Assembly: GCF_036850765.1 (NCBI RefSeq)
Contig: NC_089490.1
Span: forward strand, 101,172,074-101,236,073
DNA length: 64,000 nt
Direction of reading: 5' to 3'
Source of the DNA: Saccopteryx bilineata
Lineage: Eukaryota; Chordata; Mammalia; Chiroptera; Emballonuridae
Shown: positions 23,514 to 34,022 of the stretch, piece after piece
How the letters are laid out: every line of letters starts with the position of its first letter
Position numbering within the stretch: position 1 is the stretch's first letter
Notes under the pieces: generated by a model
What the model saw: only the letters and a program-made list of their open reading frames with translations
Databases searched by the model: none
What the model was told of the DNA's origin: nothing
Program-made: the position numbers and the translations under genes

Positions 23514-23914
23514 TTTTTTTTTTTTTTTTTTCATTTTTCTGAATCTGGAAACAGGGAGAGACAGTCAGACAGACTCCCGCATGCGCCCGACCGGGATCCA
23601 CCCGGCACGCCCACCAGGGGCGGTGCTCTGCCCCCCAGGGGGCGATGCTCTGCCCATCCTGGGCGTCGCCATATTGCGACCAGAGCCACTCTAGCGCCTG
23701 AGGCAGAGGCCACAGAGCCATCCCCAGCGCCCGGGCCATCTTTGCTCCAATGGAGCCTCGGCTGCGGGAGGGGAAGAGAGAGACAGAGAGGAAAGCGCGG
23801 CGGAGGGGTGGAGAAGCAAATGGGCGCTTCTCCTGTGTGCCCTGGCCGGGAATCGAACCCGGGTCCTCCGCACGCTAGGCCGACGCTCTACCGCTGAGCC
23901 AACCGGCCAGGGCT
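23514..23914 (-). mobile_element. Young long tRNA-derived SINE with target-site duplication
   Basis: Full length, about 400 bp, antisense. Begins (minus) gccctggccggttggctcag, includes an RNA polymerase III B-box-like GGTTCGATTCC, a purine/pyrimidine tract, a CpG-rich 3' half, and ends in the T run at 23514-23531. Duplicated target ATTTCGTGAGACTTTT flanks it (before the T run and from 23915). High CpG retention and exact duplication imply recent insertion. The frames here (23446-23694, 23485-23739, 23531-23713 and 23691-23873) are SINE-derived, not genes. Confidence 0.92.
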
Positions 23915-24269
23915 ATTTCGTGAGACTTTTAAAAGAGGTTTTTGTTTTTGTTTCTTACTAGAAAGTCAAAATATACATTTCTTTAAAAACCTATAGCTTT
24001 CTTTACTGATTGATTTTGTAGTTTCAGTAAAGTAGCATGTACTATGCAAATAAGCTTTGCTGTCAATTAAAAGAGTGGAAATAAAAGAACAGGAGGTTGG
24101 GTGGAATCCAAAGTCTTGATGGAGACTGGTAGGTTTCCTCTAAATACTAGTGGAAATATAGTATCTGAGAAGGCCCTGAAGAAGGCATGGTTTGATACAA
24201 CTTCATGGTGCTGAGATTTCATGACCTGACTTCCATTTTGGTGTCCATGGCATAGACTACTAGTTTAAT

Positions 24270-24665
24270 AACCTTAATTAATAATGACAATCATTGACGG
24301 GCTATGGCTGCCCAGCCAAAATTACCTCTAGCTTCCTTTGCAGCGTGGTGTGGCCATGGGATCAAATTCCAGCTAATGGTACGTGAGGAGACATGAGGTG
24401 TGCAACTTTCAGTCACGCCCTTTAAATGGAGGTGCGTCCTCTTTCCCTCCACTGTTTAGAGTATGGATGACATGAGAAAAGCTGGAGACCTTATCTTGGG
24501 CCAAAGACAAGCTATGTATTCAAGGTGGCGGGACACTACAACAGAGCACGAGCCCTGATGATTTTGAATGATTTTTGCTGTATCATCCTAGACCACTGAC
24601 CCAGTCTATTGGGCGAGAGAAGTAAATTTTTATCTTATTAAAGCCACTATCACTTAGGGCCTCTC
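24270..24665 (+). repeat. Old LTR-like repeat (probable MaLR/ERVL)
   Basis: The wording gatcaaattccagctaatgg, then tgtgcaactttcagtcacgc, then ttatcttattaaagccacta, then ctctctgttacagctg follows an ancient LTR pattern with a terminal polyadenylation region. Family not determined. Confidence 0.45.
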
Positions 24666-24669
24666 TGTT

Positions 24670-25150
24670 ACAGCTGCCCCACTGCTGTGGTCCAGTTCTC
24701 TCATCTCGCCTCTCCATGACTGACTCTGCTCATGAGTTCCACTCTCACACAGGGGCTTCTCTTAATCTGGAACCTGCTAAACTTTCTTGAAATCTAGTTG
24801 CCTTGGAGGTACCAGATCCCTAAAGGAAGGAGCCCTAAAGATGGGCCCCAATACTTCTGCAAAGTGTTTCTCAAAATCTGGTTTATATTCATTCTTCCTA
24901 CCTGAATTATGTCATGTTGCCTGTCTCCACTTAACATTCTCAGCTTCCTTAAGTGGGACTTGATACTGACTATAACCTTAGGTCGTTTTTTCCTTGCCGT
25001 GCCTATGTGATCCTTTTCTTCATCACCTACCACCATGAGGTCCACAGACAGCTGTTTCTATAGCTCCCCAGATAGACCTGGTCCCTGGTTCAAATCTCCT
25101 TCTGCTTGGTTCTGAGCTCTTCAGCTGAACATGACTGGAAGGAGCCTGCT
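24670..25150. other. Non-coding stretch, nothing recognised
   Basis: No gene support; the 83-codon minus frame at 24794-25045 has no recognisable domain. Confidence 0.35.
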
Positions 25151-25164
25151 AAAGCATACAGATA

Positions 25165-25345
25165 TTCATAATGCTGAGTGACTGTTATGTAAGTGAAACT
25201 TTTTTATACGTTATTTCTAATCTTCACAACAGCTCTAAAAAGAGTTATTCCTACTATACAGATGAGAACACTGAGGTGAAGAGTGGATAAAGGTTTCGCC
25301 CAACATGCCTCATCTAATAAGTAATGAATCTTCAATTAAAAAACA
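25165..25345 (+). repeat. MIR SINE fragment
   Basis: Text ttctaatcttcacaacagct, then acagatgagaacactgaggt is the MIR core. Ancient. Confidence 0.65.
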
Positions 25346-26029
25346 ACCTATAATTTTCCCTCTATCCATATTATAACCTGTGCCCAGTGATAAGACAAGG
25401 GGCCAAAGATGAGGGTTCAGTTGGAAAGAAGAAAAAGAAGTGTTAGTGACCGTGTCCTGGCACAGGCACAGACTCCAGAGAGGGACAGGAACTGCCCAGC
25501 ATCCCGCTCCAGAGGTCAGATCAGTACCGAGATGCTAAGATTCACTTTTCAAAGCTGCTCAGAAAAAAAGGGGAGATACTTTCCTTTTAACTTTTGCCTT
25601 TTGGGTTTTTAAAAAATAATTTTTCTTACCTTTCTTCCCCCAGGGTTCTCCTATTTCCCTGACCTTGACAGACGTTTCTCCCAAAGTCCTCTGAATTATT
25701 ATGGAGTCATATGGCTTATTTTAATTTCCTTCAGTGTCTTTATTGAATTCTTTCACAGTATTTTATGGAAAATATCTGATTACTAATTCATAGGACAGAC
25801 TATTATGAGATTCTCTGCTAAGTGGCTGCTACGGCGGCATTCAGGCTGAGAGCCTCCGGGGGTCACTGGTTCTGACCTGCTGCCCACAGGCTCAGAGTTA
25901 AGGAGGCCAGCTAAACTCAAGTCTCATGCAGTTTATCCTCTTCTATCACCCCCTGAACAATTCTGAAAATAAAATGCTGTCCCCAGGCCCCTAGAAGAAC
26001 TCTTCAAAGGTTTGAAAGCAAGGTATTTT

Positions 26030-26325
26030 AACACAGAAGTTAAGATCTCAGATTCTGAAATCAGACTGTGTTTAAATCCCACTGCTTTTGTTTAAATTAC
26101 CTGTTCTCTCTGTTCCTCATTTTTGTTTTTTATTTTAGAGAAAAAGAGAGAGAGACAGACAGATAGACAGACAGGAATATCACTCTGTGCCTGTATGTGC
26201 TTAGATCAGGGATTGAACCAGCAACCTCTACACTCCAAGATGATGCTCTAACCAACTGAGCTTTTGGGTAGAGCATGTTCCTCTGTTTTATAGTCTGCAA
26301 AGTAGGGGTATAATGGGGGATGAAT
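26030..26325 (+). repeat. MIR SINE split by a later tRNA-derived SINE
   Basis: The MIR core at 26030-26118 (ctcagattctgaaatcagac, tttaaatcccactgct) resumes at about 26276-26325 (tctgcaaagtaggggtataa). A minus-strand tRNA-derived SINE lies between. Confidence 0.65.
26122..26275 (-). mobile_element. Short tRNA-derived SINE
   Basis: Minus-strand head gctcagttggttagagcatc with a GGTTCAATCCC-type B box, then a CT-rich tail, with a T-rich stretch at 26122-26135. Shorter than the 400-bp families and resembling the VES-type bat SINE layout. Nested in a MIR. Confidence 0.75.
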
Positions 26326-26413
26326 ATATTATATTACTGATATTAGTCTGACCAGCCATAGAACAGAATTAAAATAAGAATATACTAATAAAGTAAGCCT
26401 ATAAAAGAATTTA

Positions 26414-26657
26414 CACTGCTCACAAAAATTAGGGGATCAGGGAACATGCAGATATTCCAGTATTTTCAGCCTTTTGTAGAGTGCATTTTCACCAATGAAA
26501 TAAAAGTTGGTTTTGCATCTCACTTGCATAATCAAACAACTTTCTTTGACTTGTCATTTGCTTTTCTGATGTTCTTGTCTAATAAAAAAAAACAAATGCT
26601 TCTTTTTTTATCGCTTTGTATTCATTTTGAAATATCTCCTAATTTTTGTGAGCAGTA
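26414..26657. mobile_element. Mariner-type MITE, 244 bp
   Basis: Terminal inverted repeats: left CACTGCTCACAAAAATTAGG, right the complement ending CCTAATTTTTGTGAGCAGT. The left flank has the TA expected for Tc1/mariner insertion (26412-26413); the right TA is mutated. The interior is AT-rich and non-coding, so it needed a transposase in trans. The 72-codon frame inside is incidental. Confidence 0.85.
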
Positions 26658-26659
26658 CA

Positions 26660-26767
26660 TATGAAGCAGTCATATTAATCTTATTAGACCCATCTTGTCA
26701 CTCTAACTATAACTATGATTTAATATTACCAATCCAGTTATCAAAGTTATGCATTCTGTAACAGATC
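26660..26767. other. Short spacer before the full-length LINE-1
   Basis: Ordinary non-coding sequence, ending in the 14-bp target of the LINE-1. Confidence 0.4.
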
Positions 26768-26781
26768 AAAAGTATATATTC

Positions 26782-27029
26782 GAGTGACGTCACGGAAATG
26801 GCGCCGTGAGAAGCGCGTCCGACAGCTCTCCCCTAAATCACAACAAATTTATCAACTAGAAACAGAAAAATTTATCCTCGGAGCATTCCGGAGTTCCACA
26901 CAAACTGAAAGCAAAAGGACTGTTATCACTTGAATCTGAGAGACGAGGGTGTGGAGGAAGCTACCGCAGCGACGCTCATTCAAGCCGCGAGGGAGTGCGC
27001 CTGCGTGCTATCAATAAGACCACCCTCAG
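26782..27029 (+). promoter_or_regulatory. LINE-1 5' UTR, short form, with CRE and YY1-like motifs
   Basis: The first bases carry TGACGTCA (26785-26792), the palindromic ATF/CREB site, then GAAATGGCGCC (26795-26805), close to a YY1 core. The second LINE-1 has the same pair at 57991-58010. CpG-rich. Only the first 100 or so bases and the last 25 before ORF1 resemble the 2.4-kb 5' UTR of the second element; the middle is different. Whether this short leader still drives transcription is not known. Confidence 0.75.
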
Positions 27030-28025
27030 ATGCCGATAAGAAAGAGGAAATCGAATATTATGGATACAAAAGAAAGAGAGGTAACACAAATAGATGTGGA
27101 AAAATCTATGGAGAAAAGACTTAACATATTGGAAGCCTTGGAGCTAAATGACAGAGAATTTAAAATAGAAATCTTAAAAATACTCAGAGATATACAAGAA
27201 AACACAGAAAGGCAATATAGGGAGATCAGAAAACAACTCAATGAACACAAAGAATATATTACCAAGGAAATTGAAACTATAAAAACAAATCAAACAGAAA
27301 TGAAAAACTCAATTCACGAGCTGAAAAACGAGGTAACAAGCTTAGCTAACAGAACAGCCCAGATTGAAGATAGGATTAGTGAAATAGAAGATAAACAACT
27401 TGAGGCACAACAGAGAGAAGAAGAAAGAGACTCAAAAATAATAAAAAACGAGAAAGCCCTACAGGAATTGTCTGACTCCATCAGAAAGAATAACATAAGA
27501 ATAATAGGTATATCAGAGGGAGAAGAGAAAGAAAATGGAAAGGAGAATATACTCAAACAAATAATAGACGAGAACTTCCCAAGCCTGTGGAAGGAACTAA
27601 AGCCTCAAATTCAAGAAGCAAAGAGAACACCAAGTTTTCTTAACCCCAACAAACCCACTCCAAGGCACATCATAATAAAGATGACACAAACCAATGACAA
27701 AGAAAAAATTCTCAAGGCAGCCAGGGAAAAGAAGAGTACAACATATAAAGGAAGGCCTATTAGATTATCATCAGATTTCTCAGCAGAAACTCTACAAGCT
27801 AGAAGAGAGTGGACCCCAATATTTAAAGCCCTGAAAGAGAGGAACTTTCAGCCAAGAATACTATACCCATCAAAGCTATCCTTCAAGTATGAAGGAGATA
27901 TAAAAACATTCACAAATACAGAAAAGATGAGAGAATTTATCAACAGAAAGCCCCCACTCCAGGAAATACTAAGGGGGGTTTTCCAACCAGATTCAAAGAA
28001 CAAAAGAAAACAACACCACAAGTAA
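27030..28025 (+). CDS. LINE-1 ORF1 protein (RNA-binding nucleic-acid chaperone), intact
   Basis: 331 aa, close to the 338 aa of the human protein. By family knowledge, ORF1p trimerises and coats LINE-1 RNA in cytoplasmic particles needed for retrotransposition. Visible here: basic N-terminus (MPIRKRKSN), a long heptad-rich coiled coil at about residues 25-150 (many Lys/Glu, with 'LNEHKEYITKEIETIK'-like stretches), an RRM-like domain from about residue 154 (start NNIRIIGISEGEE) to about 245, and a C-terminal domain (YKGRPIRLSSDFSAETLQAR, ILYPSKLSFKYEG) to about 310. The start at 27030 was chosen as the first in-frame ATG and gives near-family length; a second ATG (MDTKERE) at 27060 is an alternative. 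No stops or frameshifts. Confidence 0.97.
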   Translation: MPIRKRKSNIMDTKEREVTQIDVEKSMEKRLNILEALELNDREFKIEILKILRDIQENTERQYREIRKQLNEHKEYITKEIETIKTNQTEMKNSIHELKNEVTSLANRTAQIEDRISEIEDKQLEAQQREEERDSKIIKNEKALQELSDSIRKNNIRIIGISEGEEKENGKENILKQIIDENFPSLWKELKPQIQEAKRTPSFLNPNKPTPRHIIIKMTQTNDKEKILKAAREKKSTTYKGRPIRLSSDFSAETLQARREWTPIFKALKERNFQPRILYPSKLSFKYEGDIKTFTNTEKMREFINRKPPLQEILRGVFQPDSKNKRKQHHK

Positions 28026-28349
28026 CAGCTCCACCAAGAACACAATAAAACCAAATTTAACTGTGACAACAAAGGAAAAAAAGGGGGGAGAGGATGGAGA
28101 TTAACAGTAGCAAAGGATGATGAAGTGCAGAAATACTTATAAGATAGGGTACTACAATGAATATGGTAGGTACCCTTTTCATTACTTAATGGTAACCACC
28201 CTTAAAAAAACCACCACAAAAACACTTGACTTAAAAAAGGTAGCAACAGAGGAAAGAAGTATGGAACACAAACAAACAAAAACAAATGATAGAAAAACAA
28301 AAGAGAAGAATCAAACTAGATACAAAACTAACAGAAAGCAATTTATAAA
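28026..28349 (+). other. LINE-1 inter-ORF spacer
   Basis: About 324 bp between the ORF1 stop and the ORF2 start, much longer than the 63 bp in human L1. It contains an 80-codon frame (28117-28359) that overlaps the ORF2 start by 10 bases; see that entry. Confidence 0.85.
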
Positions 28350-28359
28350 ATGGCAGTAG
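28117..28359 (+). CDS. Short spacer ORF overlapping ORF2 start, coding status doubtful
   Basis: An 80-codon frame, Lys/Thr-rich, ending in a TAG that overlaps the ORF2 ATG by ten bases. The equivalent frame is also open in the second LINE-1 (61475-61735, 86 codons) with no indels. But by eye amino-acid differences between the copies are frequent, about a third of positions, although the DNA is much more alike, which argues against selection for the protein. It may be a by-product of composition or part of a translation-coupling leader for ORF2. No domain recognised. Confidence 0.3.
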   Translation: MMKCRNTYKIGYYNEYGRYPFHYLMVTTLKKTTTKTLDLKKVATEERSMEHKQTKTNDRKTKEKNQTRYKTNRKQFIKWQ

Positions 28360-31300
28360 GGAACCCACAAGTGTCAATAATTACACTAAATGTAAATGGA
28401 TTAAACTTACCAATAAAAAGACACAGAGTAGCAGAATGGATTAAAAAAGAAAATCCAACTATATGCTGCCTACAAGAAACACATCTAAGCAACAAGGATA
28501 AAAACAAATTCAAAGTGAAAGGCTGGAAAACAATACTCCAAGCAAACAACACCCAAAAAAAAGCAGGCGTAGCAATACTCATATCGGATAATGCTGACTA
28601 CAAGACAGAAAAAGTACTCAGAGACAAAAATGGTCATTTCATAATGATTAAGGGGAAGTTGAATCAAGAAGACATAACAATCCTTAATATATATGCACCA
28701 AACCAAGGAGCACCAAAATATATAAGACAGCTACTTATTGACCTTAAAACAAAAACTAACAAAAATACAATCATACTTGGAGACCTCAATACACCGCTGA
28801 CGGCTCTAGATCGGTCATCCAAACAGAGAATCAATAAAGATATAGTGGCCTTAAACGAAATACTAGAACACCTGGATATGATAGACATCTACAGGACACT
28901 TCATCCCAAAGCGACAGAGTATACATTTTTCTCTAGTGTACATGGAACATTCTCAAGAATTGACCATATGTTGGGCCACAAAGACAATATCAGCAAATTT
29001 AGAAAAATTGAAATTGTACCAAGCATATTTTCTGATCATAAAGCCTTGAAACTAGAATTCAACTGCAAAAAAGAGGGGGAAAAACCCACAAAAATGTGGA
29101 AACTAAACAACATACTTCTAAAAAATGAATGGGTCAAAGAAGAAATAAGCGCAGAAATCAAAAGATATATACAGACAAATGAAAATGAAAATACGACATA
29201 TCAGAATCTCTGGGATGTAGCAAAAGCAGTAATAAGAGGAAAGTTCATATCACTTCAGGCCTATATGAACAAACAAGAGAGAGCCGAAGTAAACCACTTA
29301 ACTTCACACCTTAAGGAACTAGAAAAAGAAGAACAAAGACAACCCAAAACCAGCCGAAGAAAGGAGATAATAAAAATCAGAGCAGAAATAAATGAAATAG
29401 AGAACAGAAAAACTATAGAAAAAATCAATAAAACAAGGAGCTGGTTCTTTGAAAAGATCAACAAAATTGACAAACCCTTGGCAAGACTCACCAAGGAAAA
29501 AAGACACAGGACTCAAATAAATAAAATCCAAAATGAAAGAGGAGAGATCACCACAGACATCATAGAAATACAAAGAATTATTGTACAATACTATGAAAAA
29601 TTATATGCCACCAAATACAACAATCTAGAAGAAATGGATAAATTCCTAGAACAATACAACCTTCCTAGACTGAGTCAAGAAGAAGCAGAAAGCCTAAATA
29701 GACCAATCAGCAGGGAGGAAATAGAAAAAACTATTAAAAATCTCCCCAAAAATAAAAGTCCAGGCCCAGACGGTTATACTAGTGAATTCTATCAAACATT
29801 CAAAGAAGACTTGGTTCCTATTCTACTCAAAGTCTTCCAAAAAATTGAAGAAGAAGCAATACTTTCAAACACATTTTATGAGGTCAACATAACCCTCATA
29901 CCAAAACCTGGCAAGGATGGCACAAAGAAAGAAAACTACAGACCAATATCTCTAATGAATACAGATGCTAAAATACTAAACAAAATACTGGCAAACCGAA
30001 TACAAGAACATATTAAAAAAATAATACATCATGATCAAGTGGGATTCATCCCAGAATCTCAAGGATGGTTCAACATACGTAAAACGGTTAACGTAATACA
30101 CCATATCAACAAAACAAAGAACAAAAACCACATGATCTTATCAATAGATGCAGAAAAGGCTTTTGATAAAATACAACACAATTTTATGTTTAAGACTCTC
30201 AACAAAATGGGTATAGAAGGAAAATATCTCAACATGATAAAGGCCATATATGATAAACCATCAGCCAACATCCTATTAAACGGCATAAAACTGAGGACTT
30301 TCTACCTTAAATCAGGAACAAGACAGGGTTGTCCACTCTCTCCACTCTTATTCAACGTGGTGCTAGAAGTTCTGGCCAGAGCAATCAGACAAGACAAAGA
30401 AATAAAAGGCATCCATATCGGAAAAGAAGAAGTAAAGCTATCACTTTTTGCTGATGATATGATCCTATACATCGAAAACCCGAAGGACTCCACAAAAAGA
30501 TTATTAGAAACAATAAACCAATACAGTAAGGTCGCAGGATACAAAATTAACATACAAAAGTCCATAGCCTTTCTATATGCCAACAATGAAATATTAGAAA
30601 ACGAACTCAAAAAAATAATCCCCTTCACGATTGCAACAAAAAAAATAAAATACCTAGGAATAAACATAACAAAGAACGTAAAGGACCTATATAATGAAAA
30701 TTACAAAGCATTGTTAAGGGAAATCGAAAAAGATACAATGAGATGGAAAAATATTCCTTGTTCTTGGATAGGAAGAATAAATATAATCAAAATGGCCATA
30801 TTACCCAAAGCAATATACAAATTTAATGCAATTCCCATCAAAATCCCTATGAGATTTTTTAAAGAAATGGAACAAAAAATCATCAGATTTATATGGAACT
30901 ATAAAAAACCCCGAATAGCCAAAACAATCCTAAGGAAAAAGAATGAAGCTGGGGGCATTACAATACCTGACTTTAAACTATATTATAGGGCCACGATAAT
31001 CAAAACAGCATGGTATTGGCAGAAAAATAGACACTCAGACCAATGGAACAGAATAGAAAGCCCAGAAATAAAACCACATATATATGGTCAAATAATCTTT
31101 GATAAAGGGGCCAACAACACACAATGGAGAAAAGAAAGCCTCTTCAACAAATGGTGTTGGGAAAACTGGAAAGCCACATGCAAAAGAATGAAACTCGACT
31201 ACAGCCTGTCCCCGTGTACTAAAATTAATTCAAAATGGATCAAAGACCTAAATATAAGACCTGAAACAATAAAGTACATAGAAGAAGACATAGGTACTAA

Positions 31301-32177
31301 AATCATGGACCTGGGTTTTAAAGAACATTTTATGAACTTGACTCCAATGGCAAGAGAAGTGAAGGCAAAGATAAATGAATGGGACTACATCAGAATTAAA
31401 AGTTTTTGCTCAGCAAGAGAAACTGATATCAAAATAAACAGACAGCCAACTATATGGGAACTGATATTTTCAAACGACAGCTCAGATAAGGGCCTAATAT
31501 CCAAAATTTACAAAGAACTCATAAAACTCAACAACAAACAAACAAACAATCCAATAAAAAAATGGGAAGAGGACATGAACAGACACTTCTCCCAGGAAGA
31601 GATACAAATGGCCAACAGATATATGAAAAGATGCTCAGCTTCATTAGTTATTAGAGAAATGCAAATCAAAACTACAATGAGATACCACCTCACTCCTGTT
31701 AGATTAGCTATTATCAACAAGACGGGTAATAGCAAATGTTGGAGAGGCTGTGGAGAAAAAGGAACCCTCATTCACTGTTGGTGGGACTGTAAAGTAGTAC
31801 AACCATTATGGAGGAAAGTATGGTGGTTCCTCAAAAAACTGAAAATAGAACTACCTTATGACCCAGCAATCCCTCTACTGGGTATATACCCCAAAACCTC
31901 AGAAACATTGATACGTGAAGACACATGTAGCCCCATGTTCATTGCAGCACTGTTCACAGTGGCCAAGACATGGAAACAACCAAAAAGCCCTTCAATAGAA
32001 GACTGGATAAAGAAGATGTGGCACATATACACTATGGAATACTACTCAGCCATAAGAAATGATGACATCAGATCATTTACAGCAAAATGGTGGGATCTTG
32101 ATAACATTATAAGGAGTGAAATAAGTAAATCAGAAAAAAACAAGAACTACATGATTCCATACATTGGTGGAACATAA
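28350..32177 (+). CDS. LINE-1 ORF2 protein (endonuclease and reverse transcriptase), intact
   Basis: 1275 aa, exactly the human length. It nicks target DNA and reverse-transcribes LINE-1 and SINE RNA at the nick. Endonuclease domain residues align with human numbering: N14, E43 (in LQETHL), D145 and N147 (in GDLNT), D205 (in SRIDHM), D229 and H230 (in SDH). The reverse transcriptase active site is FADD with D702 and D703, also the human positions; upstream are [15 protein letters not shown] and [13 protein letters not shown] motifs. The C-terminal Cys/His cluster is C1130, C1134, H1142 and C1147 (CWRGC...HCWWDC). No stops. The ATG at 28350 is preceded by ataaa and overlaps the spacer ORF. Confidence 0.98.
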   Translation: MAVGNPQVSIITLNVNGLNLPIKRHRVAEWIKKENPTICCLQETHLSNKDKNKFKVKGWKTILQANNTQKKAGVAILISDNADYKTEKVLRDKNGHFIMIKGKLNQEDITILNIYAPNQGAPKYIRQLLIDLKTKTNKNTIILGDLNTPLTALDRSSKQRINKDIVALNEILEHLDMIDIYRTLHPKATEYTFFSSVHGTFSRIDHMLGHKDNISKFRKIEIVPSIFSDHKALKLEFNCKKEGEKPTKMWKLNNILLKNEWVKEEISAEIKRYIQTNENENTTYQNLWDVAKAVIRGKFISLQAYMNKQERAEVNHLTSHLKELEKEEQRQPKTSRRKEIIKIRAEINEIENRKTIEKINKTRSWFFEKINKIDKPLARLTKEKRHRTQINKIQNERGEITTDIIEIQRIIVQYYEKLYATKYNNLEEMDKFLEQYNLPRLSQEEAESLNRPISREEIEKTIKNLPKNKSPGPDGYTSEFYQTFKEDLVPILLKVFQKIEEEAILSNTFYEVNITLIPKPGKDGTKKENYRPISLMNTDAKILNKILANRIQEHIKKIIHHDQVGFIPESQGWFNIRKTVNVIHHINKTKNKNHMILSIDAEKAFDKIQHNFMFKTLNKMGIEGKYLNMIKAIYDKPSANILLNGIKLRTFYLKSGTRQGCPLSPLLFNVVLEVLARAIRQDKEIKGIHIGKEEVKLSLFADDMILYIENPKDSTKRLLETINQYSKVAGYKINIQKSIAFLYANNEILENELKKIIPFTIATKKIKYLGINITKNVKDLYNENYKALLREIEKDTMRWKNIPCSWIGRINIIKMAILPKAIYKFNAIPIKIPMRFFKEMEQKIIRFIWNYKKPRIAKTILRKKNEAGGITIPDFKLYYRATIIKTAWYWQKNRHSDQWNRIESPEIKPHIYGQIIFDKGANNTQWRKESLFNKWCWENWKATCKRMKLDYSLSPCTKINSKWIKDLNIRPETIKYIEEDIGTKIMDLGFKEHFMNLTPMAREVKAKINEWDYIRIKSFCSARETDIKINRQPTIWELIFSNDSSDKGLISKIYKELIKLNNKQTNNPIKKWEEDMNRHFSQEEIQMANRYMKRCSASLVIREMQIKTTMRYHLTPVRLAIINKTGNSKCWRGCGEKGTLIHCWWDCKVVQPLWRKVWWFLKKLKIELPYDPAIPLLGIYPKTSETLIREDTCSPMFIAALFTVAKTWKQPKSPSIEDWIKKMWHIYTMEYYSAIRNDDIRSFTAKWWDLDNIIRSEISKSEKNKNYMIPYIGGT

Positions 32178-32449
32178 AAATGAGACTAAGAGACATGGAC
32201 AAGAGTGTGGTGGTTACCATGGGTGGGGGGGGAGGGAGGACATGGGAGGGAGGGAGGGAGAGAGTTAGGGGGAGGGGGAGGGGCACAGAGAACTAGATGG
32301 AGGGTGGCGGAGGACAATCTGACTTTGGGCGAGGGGTTTGCAACATAATTTGATGACAAAATAACCTAGACATGTTTTCTTTGAATATATGTACCCTGAT
32401 TTATTAATGTCATCCCATTACCATTAATAAAAATTTATTAAAAAAAAAA
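32178..32449 (+). other. LINE-1 3' UTR with G-rich tract and polyadenylation signal
   Basis: A purine tract at about 32221-32283 contains several runs of 3-8 G and could form G-quadruplex structure, as known for other mammalian L1 3' UTRs. AATAAA at 32426-32431 precedes a short A tail to 32449. Truncated copies at 2979 and, older, 40860 start in the same G-rich tract. Confidence 0.85.
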
Positions 32450-32536
32450 AAAAGTATATATTCAATCCTATGCTTTCACTGCTGGCTGAGTTTCCATTAC
32501 AAGTAAGTGGCCTGTTTCCCTTTTGGAATAAGGAAC

Positions 32537-32966
32537 ATTACTGCTGGTGAGGAATCACAGACCTCTGGCTGATGCACATCAAGAGTTAATATGAGACTAA
32601 GAAGAATAAACTCTTAGCCCACTCCTCCCTCCTGCCACACTGAAGCTTACAGTTTTTGATTCTCTGATGAGGTCAAGAGGCCCATGGAAGCCCGGCCAGC
32701 CATAAAGATAAGAACTTCCCTTCCTCAAGAGAAACTGCATGTCTACCTTCCCCCTAAGAATTCTCCCTCTCTAACTCCCTTGATCCCCTATATATCATGG
32801 CTAGGTTGTCTGAGCTATTAAGATGGGTTTTTGATGGCAGGAGTCCCCCATCTTCTCAGATAGTTGTCACTTGAATAAACCTTTTTCCTTTTCACCAACA
32901 TGGGTGTCACAAATATTGGCTTGCTGTGGCAGGCAACAGAACCTGTGGGTCATTTTACCCAGTTAC
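32537..32966 (+). repeat. Solo LTR, class I ERV-like (420 bp)
   Basis: Likely LTR 32542-32961, beginning TGCTGGTGAGG and ending TTTTACCCA, flanked by ATTAC and GTTAC (one mismatch). A TATA-like tatatatcatgg at about 32789 and AATAAA at about 32875 give promoter and polyadenylation signals about 85 bp apart, as in gammaretrovirus-like LTRs. It appears to have landed inside a MIR: the sequences at 32500 and 32967 rejoin as MIR-like text. Ends are inferred. Confidence 0.6.
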
Positions 32967-33070
32967 AGGGGTAATAACTATCTCACAGAGTATTTGTGAG
33001 GAATACATGAATATAAATAAGGTATTTAGAATAGTACCTGGCTCTTATTAAGTGCCTCCTTAAAAAGTTA
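32967..33070 (+). repeat. MIR SINE 3' half
   Basis: ggggtaataactatctcaca, then gtacctggctcttattaag matches the MIR tail. Confidence 0.6.
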
Positions 33071-33136
33071 ATTAACTATTTCTTTTATAATTAAGAGTTA
33101 GTAACTGAGGAGCCACTGAGCCACTTCACCCGCAGG

Positions 33137-33520
33137 TGTTGTAAAGTACCAAAAGCTATAGAATTAATATTAATATTTTGGGAGGCTTGAGAAACATTTT
33201 GTTGATTTGGGTTAAGGTGTGCAGAGAAATTGTGAGAATAGTCTCTGTACTGTGTGATTGGCATAGTCAGGATGGCCCTTGGCATTGTATTGCAAATGCA
33301 AAAGGGAGGAAAACATGGATCCCCAGACATTCCACCATGCCTGTGGGGAAAAGGGTGAATGGCTAGCCAGGTACAGGGAGAGAAAAGCCAAAATAAATCT
33401 TTTCTCATAGCAATGAGCCATTGCTGCTTGGCCAAGCTAGACAATAAAGCTTTCATGTGTAAACAACGGACCTTGTTCCTGTCTTCAATGTTTCCGGTCC
33501 CTCCGAATTAGGCTTAACAG
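33137..33520 (+). repeat. Possible solo LTR
   Basis: Begins TGTTGTAAAG and contains gacaataaagctttcatg (polyadenylation region) near the 3' end, followed by a pyrimidine-rich stretch. Possible end at a CA near 33515. No target duplication was found, so the call is tentative. The 121-codon minus frame overlapping it is not supported as a gene. Confidence 0.4.
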
Positions 33521-33656
33521 TAACAGTCCCGTAAAAAAATACCATAGAATGTTAAATGTTCTGAGTAACTGACCTGCATAGGCATTTTCTGGCCCATGTA
33601 TGTAAATACTCATAGATATAAAATCATATGAAACCGTGTATTTCGTAGTATGATTC

Positions 33657-34022
33657 CTCTAACTCAGTGGTAGTCAACCTGGCCCCTACCGCCCACTAGT
33701 GGGTGTTCCAGCTTTTATGGTGGGTGGTAGTGGAGCAACCAAAGTATAAATAAAAAGATAGATTTAACTATAGTAAGTTGTTTTATAAAGATTTATTCTG
33801 CCAAACTTAGCAAAAATCCAACATAAAGTACTTGGTAAGTAATTATTATTATATGCTTTAACTTGCTATAACTCTGCTTTATAAATTTTATTAAGTAAAG
33901 TTACTTGCTTAAATTATAAATCACCATTACTGTGGAACCAGTGGGCAGTTAGAAAATTTTACTACTAACAGATACAAAAGTGGGTGGTAGGTATAAAAAG
34001 GTTGACTTCCTCTGCTCTAGCT
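33657..34022. mobile_element. Non-autonomous hAT element (350 bp) with 8-bp target duplication
   Basis: Element at 33665-34014: left end CAGTGGTAGTCAACCTGG, right end complementary to CAGAGGAAGTCAACCTTTT. Flanks CTCTAACT (33657-33664) and CTCTAGCT (34015-34022) form an 8-bp duplication with one mismatch, diagnostic of hAT. Interior is AT-rich and non-coding; a transposase in trans would be needed. Confidence 0.88.

Larger units (their letters stand above)
26768..32463 (+). mobile_element. Full-length LINE-1 with intact ORF1 and ORF2 and 14-bp target duplication
   Basis: Element at 26782-32449 (5668 bp) bounded by an exact 14-bp duplication AAAAGTATATATTC (26768-26781 and 32450-32463). Order: short 5' UTR of about 250 bp, ORF1, a spacer of about 320 bp, ORF2, a G-rich 3' UTR with AATAAA (32426-32431), and a short A tail. 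Both frames are uninterrupted and all key ORF2 catalytic residues are present, which with the perfect duplication points to a young insertion that could still be mobile. It belongs to the same family as the element at 57989-64000. A mariner-type MITE lies just upstream. Confidence 0.95.

Noticed and set aside
23835..23914. A tRNA gene-like segment with a B box
   Set aside because: It is the tRNA-derived head of a SINE followed by the SINE body; the same head recurs in about 16 places.
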